Source of the DNA: DATBMY01 sp036554605
Lineage (GTDB): Bacteria; Acidobacteriota; Blastocatellia; UBA7656
Length of the DNA stretch: 26,893 bases
Direction of reading: 5' to 3'
NCBI GenBank assembly: GCA_036554605.1
Contig: DATBMY010000359.1
Span: 1 to 26,893 of the forward strand
This document shows positions 17,278 to 24,307 of this stretch, one piece after another. Below the pieces are notes generated by a model. The model searched no databases, was not told the DNA's origin, and saw only the letters and a program-made list of their open reading frames with translations. Position 1 is the stretch's first letter; each line of letters begins with the position of its first letter. The position numbers and the translations under genes are program-made.

Positions 17278-17699
17278 CTCTCTTCTCCCCCTTCGGCAAA
17301 CAGTGTCGCCAGCACATCTTCGTTCGAGATGGCGCACTCGTCGGTGCTTGAAAGCGAGCAGGCGCTCACTACGCCCGTCGTCTCAGCCGGGCCCTTAGGC
17401 GATCCGGCCTGGACGGGCTTGAGCCTTGAAGAGGCGATCCAGAGAGTCGCCACGGCGATTATCGCGGCAAGCGCAAAGGCCGAGACCGCGCGCCTGGCTA
17501 TTGTCATGTTTATAATCGAGCCGCCGCGTGCGTCCTTCTGCCGCTCGGCCTCAATGCGGTTGAGCAGGCGCGAATAAAGGAAGGGCGACAGGGCGGCGCT
17601 CTCCGCCTCTTCATCGCTCATAGCGGCCGCGCGCAAGGCTTCTCCGCCGATACGGTCGAGCCGCTCGCTATTATTATTAAGTTCTCTTCTTCTGAACAT
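17274..17699 (-). CDS. Probable membrane anti-sigma factor
   Basis: 141 residues. A cytoplasmic N-terminal part (1-68) containing FLYSRLLNRIEAERQK is followed by one transmembrane helix (71-90, AVSAFALAAIIAVATLWIAS) and a short periplasmic tail with two cysteines (114, 122). It lacks the HxxxCxxC zinc motif of ZAS anti-sigma factors, so the assignment rests on its place 32 bases after the ECF sigma gene, its topology and its overlap with the sensor gene. By analogy with CnrY it would hold the sigma factor at the membrane through its N-terminal helices. No sequence family is recognised with confidence. The start ATG 17699 is supported only by a weak G-rich site upstream. Confidence 0.65.
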   Translation of the reverse strand: MFRRRELNNNSERLDRIGGEALRAAAMSDEEAESAALSPFLYSRLLNRIEAERQKDARGGSIINMTIARRAVSAFALAAIIAVATLWIASSRLKPVQAGSPKGPAETTGVVSACSLSSTDECAISNEDVLATLFAEGGEER

Positions 17700-17731
17700 A
17701 TGCTCTTACCCCGCCGGGACTTTGGCCCGGC

Positions 17732-18361
17732 TCAAGTGTATTCGCTGACAATGCGCCTCAGAGCGTTGCGAGCGCGGTGCGCCCTCACTTTTACCTTCGA
17801 GACCGTCCAGCCCATCGCCTCGGCAATATCGCTCACTCCCATCTCTTCCACGTCGAGCAGCGTAAGCACCAGCCGGTCGTCGGCGCCGAGCCTTGCAAGC
17901 AGCTTGTTTGCGAGGTCGCGCGAAATTGTCGCCGTCTCCGCGTCCGCCTGACGAGCCTGCCCTTGCTGCCGAGAATTGAGCCACGCCGTCTCGTCGTCGG
18001 TCATGTCGCTTATAGAGCTTTCCGGGCGGCGGCGCGCCCGCCGAAGCTCGTCGTAACAGGCGTTGATCGTCACCCGCGCTACCCAGGCGGCGAACGAAGG
18101 CCCGCGCTCGACCCGGTATTCGGGCAGCGCGAAATATATCTTGGCGAATACCTCCTGGATTATCTCCTCGACCTTCTCGGAGCGATTGAAGAAGCGCCCG
18201 ATTATACGAGCAACCCTGCGGCGGTGACGGTCGAATATATGCTCGAAGGCAGCCTGGTCGCCGGCACAGACTTCGGCAACGAGCGATTCATCAGTAGCTT
18301 GCTCGTCTGAAGAGGCATGTCCGCGCGGCGTGAGATCAATGTTGTCGCCGGCCGTCTCCAT
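17732..18361 (-). CDS. ECF-type RNA polymerase sigma factor
   Basis: 209 residues from ATG 18361. Region 2 (24-110) includes DESLVAEVCAGDQAAFEHIF, EEIIQEVFAKIYFALPEYR and WVARVTINACYDELRRARRR. A Ser/Asp/Gln-rich linker (113-147) leads to region 4 (148-206), ending in the helix-turn-helix VSDIAEAMGWTVSKVKVRAH. The open frame extends to a GTG at 18508, adding 49 residues with no sigma homology I can see; neither start has a good Shine-Dalgarno, so the N-terminus is uncertain. It directs RNA polymerase to stress promoters when released by its anti-sigma factor. Order sigma, membrane anti-sigma, Spy-like sensor matches CnrYXH-type modules. The rhodanese gene may belong to its regulon. Confidence 0.92.
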   Translation of the reverse strand: METAGDNIDLTPRGHASSDEQATDESLVAEVCAGDQAAFEHIFDRHRRRVARIIGRFFNRSEKVEEIIQEVFAKIYFALPEYRVERGPSFAAWVARVTINACYDELRRARRRPESSISDMTDDETAWLNSRQQGQARQADAETATISRDLANKLLARLGADDRLVLTLLDVEEMGVSDIAEAMGWTVSKVKVRAHRARNALRRIVSEYT

Positions 18362-18520
18362 GCGCGCGTTCTGTTCCAGCGCCTCGCCGAGCAGATGCGG
18401 GCTGCACTTTGCTGACTCCAAGTAGGTCCAATCTCCGTAGCCGCGAGGGCCAGATTCTAGCTCTTTACGGTAAACGCGCGCGGGCCGGGCGCGGTTACAG
18501 CCAGGCACAATTATTCTACA

Positions 18521-19144
18521 TCAATCATTCTTGCGGGCCGTGCCGCGGTAAAGCTCGCCAATCACGCGCGACGTGCCCGCCATAACGTAGCGGTCCATAT
18601 GCTCGATCCGCAAACCCGCGCCCTCCACCAGAGAGTCAATTCTCCGGTTGAGATTGCACCCGCAAGCGATGAAGCGCTGTACGGGATTGAATAGGTCCTG
18701 AAGCATCGCGGCCCTCGCCTGGTCGCTACGCCCATGCTCGAGGAATACGTAACTCCCCTCGGGCTTGAGCACCCGCCTTATTTCGGCAAGCGCCTCTCGG
18801 ACGCGATCTATAGAACAGAGAGTGAAAGTCGTAACGACGCTGTCAAATTCATTCTCTTCAAACGGCAAGCCGCTCCCGGCATCAAGCCGCACCTGCTCGA
18901 CCGGCATCCTCGAAGCAAAGATGCGCTCCTCGACTCTCTTTGAGAGCATTTGCTCGGAATCGAGCGCGACAAGATCGGTCACCGCGCCGGGATAATAGGG
19001 CAGGTTCAGACCGGTCCCGAAGCCGATCTCAAGCACGCGCCCGCGCGCGGCGGCGAGCGCCTGTCGCCGCTCTCGGGCGACGACCTCATTGCTCAGGCTC
19101 CATTCTAAAATCCGTGGAAAGATGTGACTCGAATATATGCCCAT
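18521..19144 (-). CDS. SAM-dependent methyltransferase, METTL7/UbiE-like
   Basis: 207 residues, class I Rossmann methyltransferase. Motif I is VLEIGFGTGLNL (37-48); D62 in LVALDSEQ is the acidic ribose contact; LPFEENEFDSVVTTFTL (93-109) is the motif IV region, and RRVLKPEGSYVFLEHG is the usual motif VI strand. The C-terminal CGCNLNRRIDSLVEGAGL is typical of the UbiE/METTL7-like group acting on small or lipid substrates; the substrate is not known. ATG 19144 is preferred; a GTG directly before it (19147) is possible. The dyad repeat ends seven bases upstream, leaving no strong Shine-Dalgarno. Its stop lies 13 bases before the far GTG start of the sigma frame. Confidence 0.88.
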   Translation of the reverse strand: MGIYSSHIFPRILEWSLSNEVVARERRQALAAARGRVLEIGFGTGLNLPYYPGAVTDLVALDSEQMLSKRVEERIFASRMPVEQVRLDAGSGLPFEENEFDSVVTTFTLCSIDRVREALAEIRRVLKPEGSYVFLEHGRSDQARAAMLQDLFNPVQRFIACGCNLNRRIDSLVEGAGLRIEHMDRYVMAGTSRVIGELYRGTARKND

Positions 19145-19150
19145 CACGGT

Positions 19151-19174
19151 AATCTCAAATTTGAAATTTGAGAT
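19151..19174. repeat. AT-rich dyad repeat, copy 2 (perfect 11-bp arms)
   Basis: ATCTCAAATTT, a central G, then AAATTTGAGAT: a perfect inverted repeat, the least decayed copy of the unit at 1498-1524 and 25704-25730. It fills the gap between the esterase and methyltransferase genes on the minus strand, seven bases from each end. Confidence 0.85.
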
Positions 19175-19180
19175 ATGAAA

Positions 19181-19969
19181 TTATTTACGATGCGACAGCA
19201 GCCAGGTAAAAATCTCCGGCTCGCCGTATGCGCTATCCCAGGAATTGTGCGCCACGCCCTCGTACTCGCTGTAACGAACCTTTCCGCCGGCCGCCTTGAT
19301 CGCTTCGACCATCTTGCGCGACTCGGTCACGGGCACAATCCTGTCGGCCGAGCCATGAAAGACCCAGACGGGCGTGCGGCCGACTTTGCGCGCGGTGGTT
19401 GTGTAGAGGTCTTCGGGCGATGAACTTTCTTGAGCGCCCGCCGGGATAGGCACGTTGCGCGGGCTGGTGATCCCTCCGCAGATTATAGCGAGGGCCGCGA
19501 ACTTCCCCGGATTACCGCGAACGATTGCCCACGCGCCGTATCCGCCCATCGAAAGGCCCGTTAGATAGGTTCTACTCTTATTGCCTTTGAATTCCTTTAC
19601 GGCGTCCTCCAGGGCTTTCATCGCTATGGCTTGCATTTCCGGTTCCGGCCACCAGCGTCCCTTAGGGCATTGCGGCATCACGACGACGAAAGGAAAACTT
19701 TCGCGATTTTTTATTATCGCCGGGCCAAGCCCGACTTTCGTCTGCGCGAGATTATCATCTCCGCGCTCACCCGCGCCGTGCAGGAACAACAGGACGGGCG
19801 GATTCTTTTTTATCTTCGCGCCTCCCGGCACAAAGACCCGGTAGCCATAACTCTTCCCATCTACAACCGCCGTGCGTGACAGAAACTCCTCCGTACCGGT
19901 CTTCGCGTCGCTCGATTGCCCCATAGTTATCGCCAGAGAGAGGTAGAGAAATAGCTCAATGCCGGTCAT
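19181..19969 (-). CDS. Secreted alpha/beta-hydrolase esterase (LpqC/PHB depolymerase-like)
   Basis: 262 residues with a short signal peptide (about 1-18). The fold shows VLLFLHGAGERG (59-70, oxyanion loop), VVMPQCPKGRWW, the nucleophile elbow GLSMGGYG (Ser140), Asp209 in HGSADRIVP and His241 in EGVAHNSWDSAY, so the triad is complete. The group includes feruloyl/acetyl-xylan esterases and polyhydroxybutyrate depolymerase-like enzymes (COG4099 type); the ester cleaved is not clear. AAGGAG six bases before ATG 19969 fixes the start. Its stop borders the dyad repeat. It lies 66 bases downstream of the LytTR regulator gene and may share that transcript. Confidence 0.9.
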   Translation of the reverse strand: MTGIELFLYLSLAITMGQSSDAKTGTEEFLSRTAVVDGKSYGYRVFVPGGAKIKKNPPVLLFLHGAGERGDDNLAQTKVGLGPAIIKNRESFPFVVVMPQCPKGRWWPEPEMQAIAMKALEDAVKEFKGNKSRTYLTGLSMGGYGAWAIVRGNPGKFAALAIICGGITSPRNVPIPAGAQESSSPEDLYTTTARKVGRTPVWVFHGSADRIVPVTESRKMVEAIKAAGGKVRYSEYEGVAHNSWDSAYGEPEIFTWLLSHRK

Positions 19970-20035
19970 CTCTCGCTCCTTATTCTTAAAGGATATTTCA
20001 GACAGGTTATAACTTTACATCGAGAGGCAATCTCT

Positions 20036-20815
20036 TCAAAAGCCGAGCCGCTGCTTGAGCGACCGCGCGCGGTCGCGCGCGACGGCAAGCTCGGTCTGCT
20101 TGCCGTCTTTCAGCCGCACGACGACGCCGCCCGCAAACCACGAATGGACCTCGTGGACATATTCGATGTTGACCATGGTCGAGCGGTGTATGCGGACGAA
20201 CTTTCGCGGGTCGAGCCTGCGCTCAAGATCGCTTATGGACTGATCGATCACGTAATCGCGCTCCGCCGTAGAGGCATAGGTGAGTTTATCTTTGGCGAAA
20301 AAATGAGTGACGCGGGCAAGCTCGACCATCTGCACGCGCTCTCCGAGCCGCGAGGGCAGCCGCTCCGGGTAATCGCTTACGGCCCGGCCTAGCGAAGCGG
20401 CCAGCTGTTCGAGCACCGGCTTGAGGTCCGGCCGCGCGCCCGTCGAGCGCAACCGTTCGATCTTGCCAAGCGCGCGGTCGAGTTGCTCGCGCTCGACGGG
20501 CTTGAGCAGGTAGTCGATTGAATTGACCTCAAACGCCCGCAGCGCGTACTGGTCGTAAGCCGTCGTAAAGACGACGAGCGGTTCGCTTTCGAGCCGCGCG
20601 AGCATCTCGAACCCGTTCATGTCGGGCATCTCGATGTCCAGAAACAAAACGTCTATCTGCTCGTTCGACAGCAGCTCAAGCGCCGACCGGGGATCGGTCG
20701 CGCCGCCCACTACCACCACGCGCCCGGTCGCTTCCAGAAGCCGCGCGAGCCGACGGAGCGCCAGCGCTTCGTCATCCACGAGAAAGACTCTGAGTAATAA
20801 ATTATCCGCGCTCAT
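20036..20815 (-). CDS. LytTR-family response regulator
   Basis: 259 residues. Receiver domain (8-122): acidic pair D14-D15, phospho-acceptor D60 in LFLDIEMPDMNG, Thr84/85 in VVFTTAYDQYA, Lys105 in YLLKPVERE. The LytTR DNA-binding domain (about 158-259) contains RVTHFFAKDKLTYASTAERD, YVIDQSISDLERRLDPRKF, VRIHRSTMVNIEYV and the basic tail. It binds DNA as a dimer to control genes not identified here. Its ATG overlaps the stop of the histidine kinase gene by four bases (ATGA), which fits coupled translation and a cognate pair. Confidence 0.95.
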   Translation of the reverse strand: MSADNLLLRVFLVDDEALALRRLARLLEATGRVVVVGGATDPRSALELLSNEQIDVLFLDIEMPDMNGFEMLARLESEPLVVFTTAYDQYALRAFEVNSIDYLLKPVEREQLDRALGKIERLRSTGARPDLKPVLEQLAASLGRAVSDYPERLPSRLGERVQMVELARVTHFFAKDKLTYASTAERDYVIDQSISDLERRLDPRKFVRIHRSTMVNIEYVHEVHSWFAGGVVVRLKDGKQTELAVARDRARSLKQRLGF

Positions 20816-21924
20816 ACCTGTACGACCGGCCTCGGGCTTGCGGGCGTGGCCGCGAGCGGCACCTTGATCGATACTTTGCCGCGCTCCGGCGCGCCGAGCG
20901 CCGCCCCGTCGCCAAAGAGCGCCCCAAGGCGCGCTCGCAGGTTGTCGAGCCCGTGCCCCGCGCTTATATCTTTGAAGGAAAAGCCCGGCCCGTCGTCGGA
21001 TACTTCTATATACAGACTGCCGCCATCGAGCCTCGCCTTTATGCGGATCTCGCCGCCCTCGCGACGCCGGGATATGACGTGCTTGATGCTGTTTTCGACG
21101 AGCGTCTGGATGGCAAGCGGAGGGACCTCGGTTGAATGCGCCAGCGCGCCCTCTACATCAATACGGTAGCGCAGGCGAGGGCCGAAGCGAGCCTTCTCGA
21201 TCTCCAGGTAGTCCCGGACGATCTTAAGCTCGCGGTCGAGCGGCACGGCGCTCGACTGGTGCGCGTCGAGCGAAAAGCGAAGCAGCGCCGCAAGCCGCTC
21301 TACCATAAGCTCGGCCTGCCGCGGATCGTCTTGTATGAGCGACGATATGGAATTGAGCGTGTTGAAGAGAAAGTGCGGGTGGATGCGCGATTCGAGCGAC
21401 GCAAGCCTTGCTTCGGCCGCGAGTTTGCGCGCGCGCTCTTCGGCAAGCTCCTGCTCGCGCAATCTGAGGGTCGTCGCTTCGAGCCGCGACCGCAGCTGCT
21501 CGTAAAGCGCCGCGCTTATGCCTATGCCGAGCGATATGATCAGCGCTATCCCTATGCTGTCCTTGAAGCTCGCCCAGAAATAGATTTCGGGCATCAACCC
21601 CGTGCGGGTCAGAATCGTCCCTCCGATCAAAAAGCCCACGGCGGTGCAAGCCACGAGCGAGCAGATGGCGAGTATCCAGTTGAGCGGCGCGGGCCAACGG
21701 TCCATGTAAGGCCCGAGGAACACAAGCGCCAGCATGACCAGAAACCCTATCGAATTCGATATGATGAGCGAAGCAATAAAGCGATAGCCCAGATCTTTAA
21801 TCCCGCTTGCGCCGAAGGCGAAGGCGAGCGTTATGAGAAGGGCCACCACGAAATTGATGGCCAGCGTAAAGAGTATGTCGCGGGCAAGCGATTCTTTCTC
21901 TTTATGCCGGCCATCTCTCTTCAT
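20812..21924 (-). CDS. LytS-type membrane sensor histidine kinase
   Basis: 370 residues. Four transmembrane helices lie in the first 142 residues (about 17-37, 47-72, 82-106, 121-142) with very short outer loops, so the signal may be within or near the membrane. A coiled linker (143-178) leads to the His_kinase domain: IHPHFLFNTLNSISSLIQ with His184 as phosphorylation site, and an ATPase with N278 (LVENSIKH), DGPGF (311-315) and GHGLDNLRARL. It signals to the LytTR regulator encoded by the overlapping next gene. ATG 21924 has GGAG about ten bases upstream, right after one arm of a 10-bp inverted repeat. Confidence 0.95.
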   Translation of the reverse strand: MKRDGRHKEKESLARDILFTLAINFVVALLITLAFAFGASGIKDLGYRFIASLIISNSIGFLVMLALVFLGPYMDRWPAPLNWILAICSLVACTAVGFLIGGTILTRTGLMPEIYFWASFKDSIGIALIISLGIGISAALYEQLRSRLEATTLRLREQELAEERARKLAAEARLASLESRIHPHFLFNTLNSISSLIQDDPRQAELMVERLAALLRFSLDAHQSSAVPLDRELKIVRDYLEIEKARFGPRLRYRIDVEGALAHSTEVPPLAIQTLVENSIKHVISRRREGGEIRIKARLDGGSLYIEVSDDGPGFSFKDISAGHGLDNLRARLGALFGDGAALGAPERGKVSIKVPLAATPASPRPVVQV

Positions 21925-21938
21925 ATTGTCATATCTCC

Positions 21939-21975
21939 GATGCGCGGGGCTGAATCATAACACAACCCGCGCATC
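21939..21975 (-). promoter_or_regulatory. Perfect 10-bp hairpin between TPR-heme and sensor kinase genes
   Basis: GATGCGCGGG (21939-21948) and CCCGCGCATC (21966-21975) form a perfect stem around 17 bases. It overlaps the TPR gene stop codon and, in the direction of transcription, ends directly before the GGAG that serves the kinase start at 21924. There is no T-run, so it is more likely an mRNA end or a translation control element than an intrinsic terminator. Confidence 0.5.
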
Positions 21976-22708
21976 AGTTCTTATGGCAACCGGTGCAGGA
22001 CTCGGCGCCCGGCGGGAGCTTTCCGGTTTCGAGAAACGCGGCGGCCTGCTTGTCTCGCCCCGACCCTTTCGCGTCGGTGATGAGCCGCTCGAAATAGGAG
22101 CGCGCTTTATCCTGATTGCCGAGCTGGCGATATCCGTCGGCAAGCCCGAACAATAACTCGCCGCGCGCATGCGAGGAGAGCTTATCGAAATAGGGCTCCT
22201 GCATCTTCAAGACTTTTTCATAATCGCCGACGCCGGTCTGGAGTAGTCTCTTGCCCTCTTCCGGCGGAGCATGGCGGGCGACGGCAAGAAGGATGGCTCC
22301 GCGGGGGATGAGCACGCCTCCGTTTTCGGGCTCAAGCCTGGCCGCCTCGTCCATCTCTTTAAGACCGCGCGACCACAGCTCCATGCCCTTCTTGAAATCC
22401 TGCTTCTGGAAGGCCTCGCCGCTGAGCGCAATCATCGCCGCGCCGTGCCAAACCATCGCCTCGGCATGTTTCGGGTTTTGCGCGAGCCTCTGCTCGCAGA
22501 GCTTTATTACGCGGGCGAGCGCTTCACGGTCGCCCGTCATTCCCGCGAAGAAATCGGCGCGAACCAGATAATCAAACCTCTCGGCTTCTTTATGCTGGCT
22601 GGCCTCGGAGCGGGCCGGTCCAGTTAGCAAAGCGACCATAAGCGCGGCGGCGAACGCCACAACGACCGACAGCTTCAAGAAACGCAATTGAGTCTTATGT
22701 TGCTTCAT
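21974..22708 (-). CDS. Secreted TPR protein ending in a CxxCH heme motif
   Basis: 244 residues from ATG 22708, with GGAGG eight bases upstream; the frame runs further up to 22765 without support. Signal peptide or anchor (about 9-33). The body (40-225) is helical TPR-like: EALARVIKLCEQRLAQNPKH, KKGMELWSRGLKEMDEAARLEPENG, GVGDYEKVLKM, LLFGLADGYRQLGNQDKARS. The last residues are ESCTGCHKN: C238-x-x-C241-H242 matches the c-type heme attachment motif. No cytochrome fold follows and the protein ends two residues later, so a sixth ligand would have to come from elsewhere. It may be a small electron-transfer or assembly protein of the periplasm. The function is unknown. Confidence 0.8.
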   Translation of the reverse strand: MKQHKTQLRFLKLSVVVAFAAALMVALLTGPARSEASQHKEAERFDYLVRADFFAGMTGDREALARVIKLCEQRLAQNPKHAEAMVWHGAAMIALSGEAFQKQDFKKGMELWSRGLKEMDEAARLEPENGGVLIPRGAILLAVARHAPPEEGKRLLQTGVGDYEKVLKMQEPYFDKLSSHARGELLFGLADGYRQLGNQDKARSYFERLITDAKGSGRDKQAAAFLETGKLPPGAESCTGCHKN

Positions 22709-22804
22709 AGTCTCTTCCTCCCGCGGCGCAGGATAACCGAAAGCGCCCGGTGAGGCGCGCCGCACTCGACGAGAGGCTGAAAAAGCGGATGACCGGTCGG
22801 GTAA

Positions 22805-22831
22805 GCGCGACCAGCCGCACGCGGCTCGCGC
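22805..22831. other. GC-rich hairpin and direct repeat in a divergent gap
   Basis: GCGCG-ACC-AGCCGC-AC-GCGGCT-CGCGC can fold into 11 base pairs with a 3-base bulge. Further right, GCTAGG occurs at 22835-22840 and 22855-22860, 20 bases apart, about two helical turns. The gap (22709-22923) must hold the promoters of both the TPR gene and the M16 operon, but I see no convincing -10/-35 pair. Confidence 0.35.
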
Positions 22832-22923
22832 CTTGCTAGGCCCGGCGGCAATCGGCTAGGATTGCTTTAGTTGGTCAGATCCGACTACCAGCATAGGCCA
22901 TTGTTTAATCTGTGGAGAAAATC

Positions 22924-24288
22924 ATGAGGCAATCCGGTATGGCGCGCCGCCTCGGCTTTGTTCTGCTCCTGCTCTGCCTTACGGCAGGCGCCGCTCGCGC
23001 TCAGAGCTTCGAGGTGAAATCGCACACACTCAAAAACGGGATGAAGGTGCTTGTTCAGGAAGACCGCTCGATCCCGAACGCCACGATGTATATCTTCTAT
23101 CGCGTGGGGTCGCGCAACGAGCGGCCCGGCACAACCGGCATATCGCACTTCTTCGAGCACATGATGTTCAACGGCGCGAAGAAGTACGGCGTGGGCGAGT
23201 TCGACCGCGTGATGGAGGCGGCCGGCGGGCGCAACAACGCTTATACTAGCAACGACGTCACCGCCTATCAGAACTGGTTTCCCACCTCCGCCCTGGAACT
23301 GATATTCGACATGGAGGCCGACCGCATATCGAGCCTCGCCTTCGACCCCAAGGTTATCGAATCGGAGCGCGGCGTGGTCGCAAGCGAGCGGCGCACATCG
23401 GTCGACTCCGATAATTTCGAGATCTTAAGCGAGCAGCTCTGGGCCGCCGCATTTACGGCTCATCCATACCAGTGGCCGGTGGTCGGCTGGATGGTCGACA
23501 TTGAAAACTGGAAGATGGAAGACCTCAAGCGCCACTTCGAGATGGGCTATTCTCCGAGCAATGCGACTATGCTCGTCGTAGGCGATGTCAGGGCCGAAGA
23601 TGTTTTCCGGCTCGCTCAAAAATATATCGAGCCTATTAAATCATCCGATCCTCCCCCGCCCGTCACCACCCGCGAGCCGGAGCAGCTGGGCGAGCGCCGC
23701 ATAGTCGTAAAGAAGTTCGCGCAATTGCCCGTGCTGATGCTCGGCTATCATGTGCCCGAGACCTCGGACCCGGACTATTATCCGCTGCGCGTGCTGCAGA
23801 CGGTCCTCTTTTCGGGCCAGAGCTCGCGCATGTACCAGCGCATAGTCGATAAGGACCAGCTCGCGCTCTTTATAAACGGCGGATTCCCTTTCGCCTTCGA
23901 CCCGACGCTGTTGACCGTCACCGCGCAGCCCAAAGCGGGCATCGAGCCCGCGGCCGTCGAGCGCGCGGTCTATGAAGAGCTCGACAAGGTCAAGTCGCAG
24001 TCGATCACCGACCAGGAGCTTGAGAAGGCCAAGAACATCCTGCTTGCCGAGTTCTATCGCCAGATGAAGACTATCAACGGCCGCGCCAACACGCTCGGCA
24101 CCTACGAGGTCTTTTTCGGCGATCACCGCAAGCTCTTTACGGCCGCCGAGCAATTCAACAAGGTCACGAAAGACGACGTGAAGCGGGTTGCTCAGAAATA
24201 CTTCGGCGAGAAGAACCGCACGGTAGCCACGCTCGTGCCGGAAACTTCGGAGGGCGCGCCGGCGCCTACAGCGGCCGAGAAGCGTTAA
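22924..24288 (+). CDS. M16 family zinc metallopeptidase, catalytic subunit
   Basis: 454 residues with signal peptide (about 1-27, ending ARAQS). Inverzincin motif H75-F-F-E78-H79 in GISHFFEHMMFNG, with E155 (VVASERR), 76 residues after H79, as third zinc ligand, as expected for M16. Two M16 half domains follow (YSPSNATMLVVGDV; QLPVLMLGYHVPE; VLFSGQSSRMYQRI). It cleaves peptides in the periplasm, probably as a heterodimer with the next gene product. ATG 22924 is preferred over the GTG at 22912 because GGAG lies seven bases before it. It heads a three-peptidase run. Confidence 0.95.
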   Translation: MRQSGMARRLGFVLLLLCLTAGAARAQSFEVKSHTLKNGMKVLVQEDRSIPNATMYIFYRVGSRNERPGTTGISHFFEHMMFNGAKKYGVGEFDRVMEAAGGRNNAYTSNDVTAYQNWFPTSALELIFDMEADRISSLAFDPKVIESERGVVASERRTSVDSDNFEILSEQLWAAAFTAHPYQWPVVGWMVDIENWKMEDLKRHFEMGYSPSNATMLVVGDVRAEDVFRLAQKYIEPIKSSDPPPPVTTREPEQLGERRIVVKKFAQLPVLMLGYHVPETSDPDYYPLRVLQTVLFSGQSSRMYQRIVDKDQLALFINGGFPFAFDPTLLTVTAQPKAGIEPAAVERAVYEELDKVKSQSITDQELEKAKNILLAEFYRQMKTINGRANTLGTYEVFFGDHRKLFTAAEQFNKVTKDDVKRVAQKYFGEKNRTVATLVPETSEGAPAPTAAEKR

Positions 24289-24307
24289 GCCTGGTCAGGG
24301 GGAGGAT

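Noticed and set aside
18362..18508. GTG start at 18508 for the sigma factor
   Set aside because: It adds 49 residues before region 2 with no visible sigma homology and no Shine-Dalgarno; kept only as an alternative.
20021..20036. Terminator after the LytTR gene (GAGAG...CTCTC)
   Set aside because: The stem is only 4-5 bp with no T-run.
22881..22909. Promoter CCGACT-17-TTTAAT for the M16 operon
   Set aside because: The -35 is poor, and transcription would begin within the Shine-Dalgarno of the gene, so the site would not give a usable leader.
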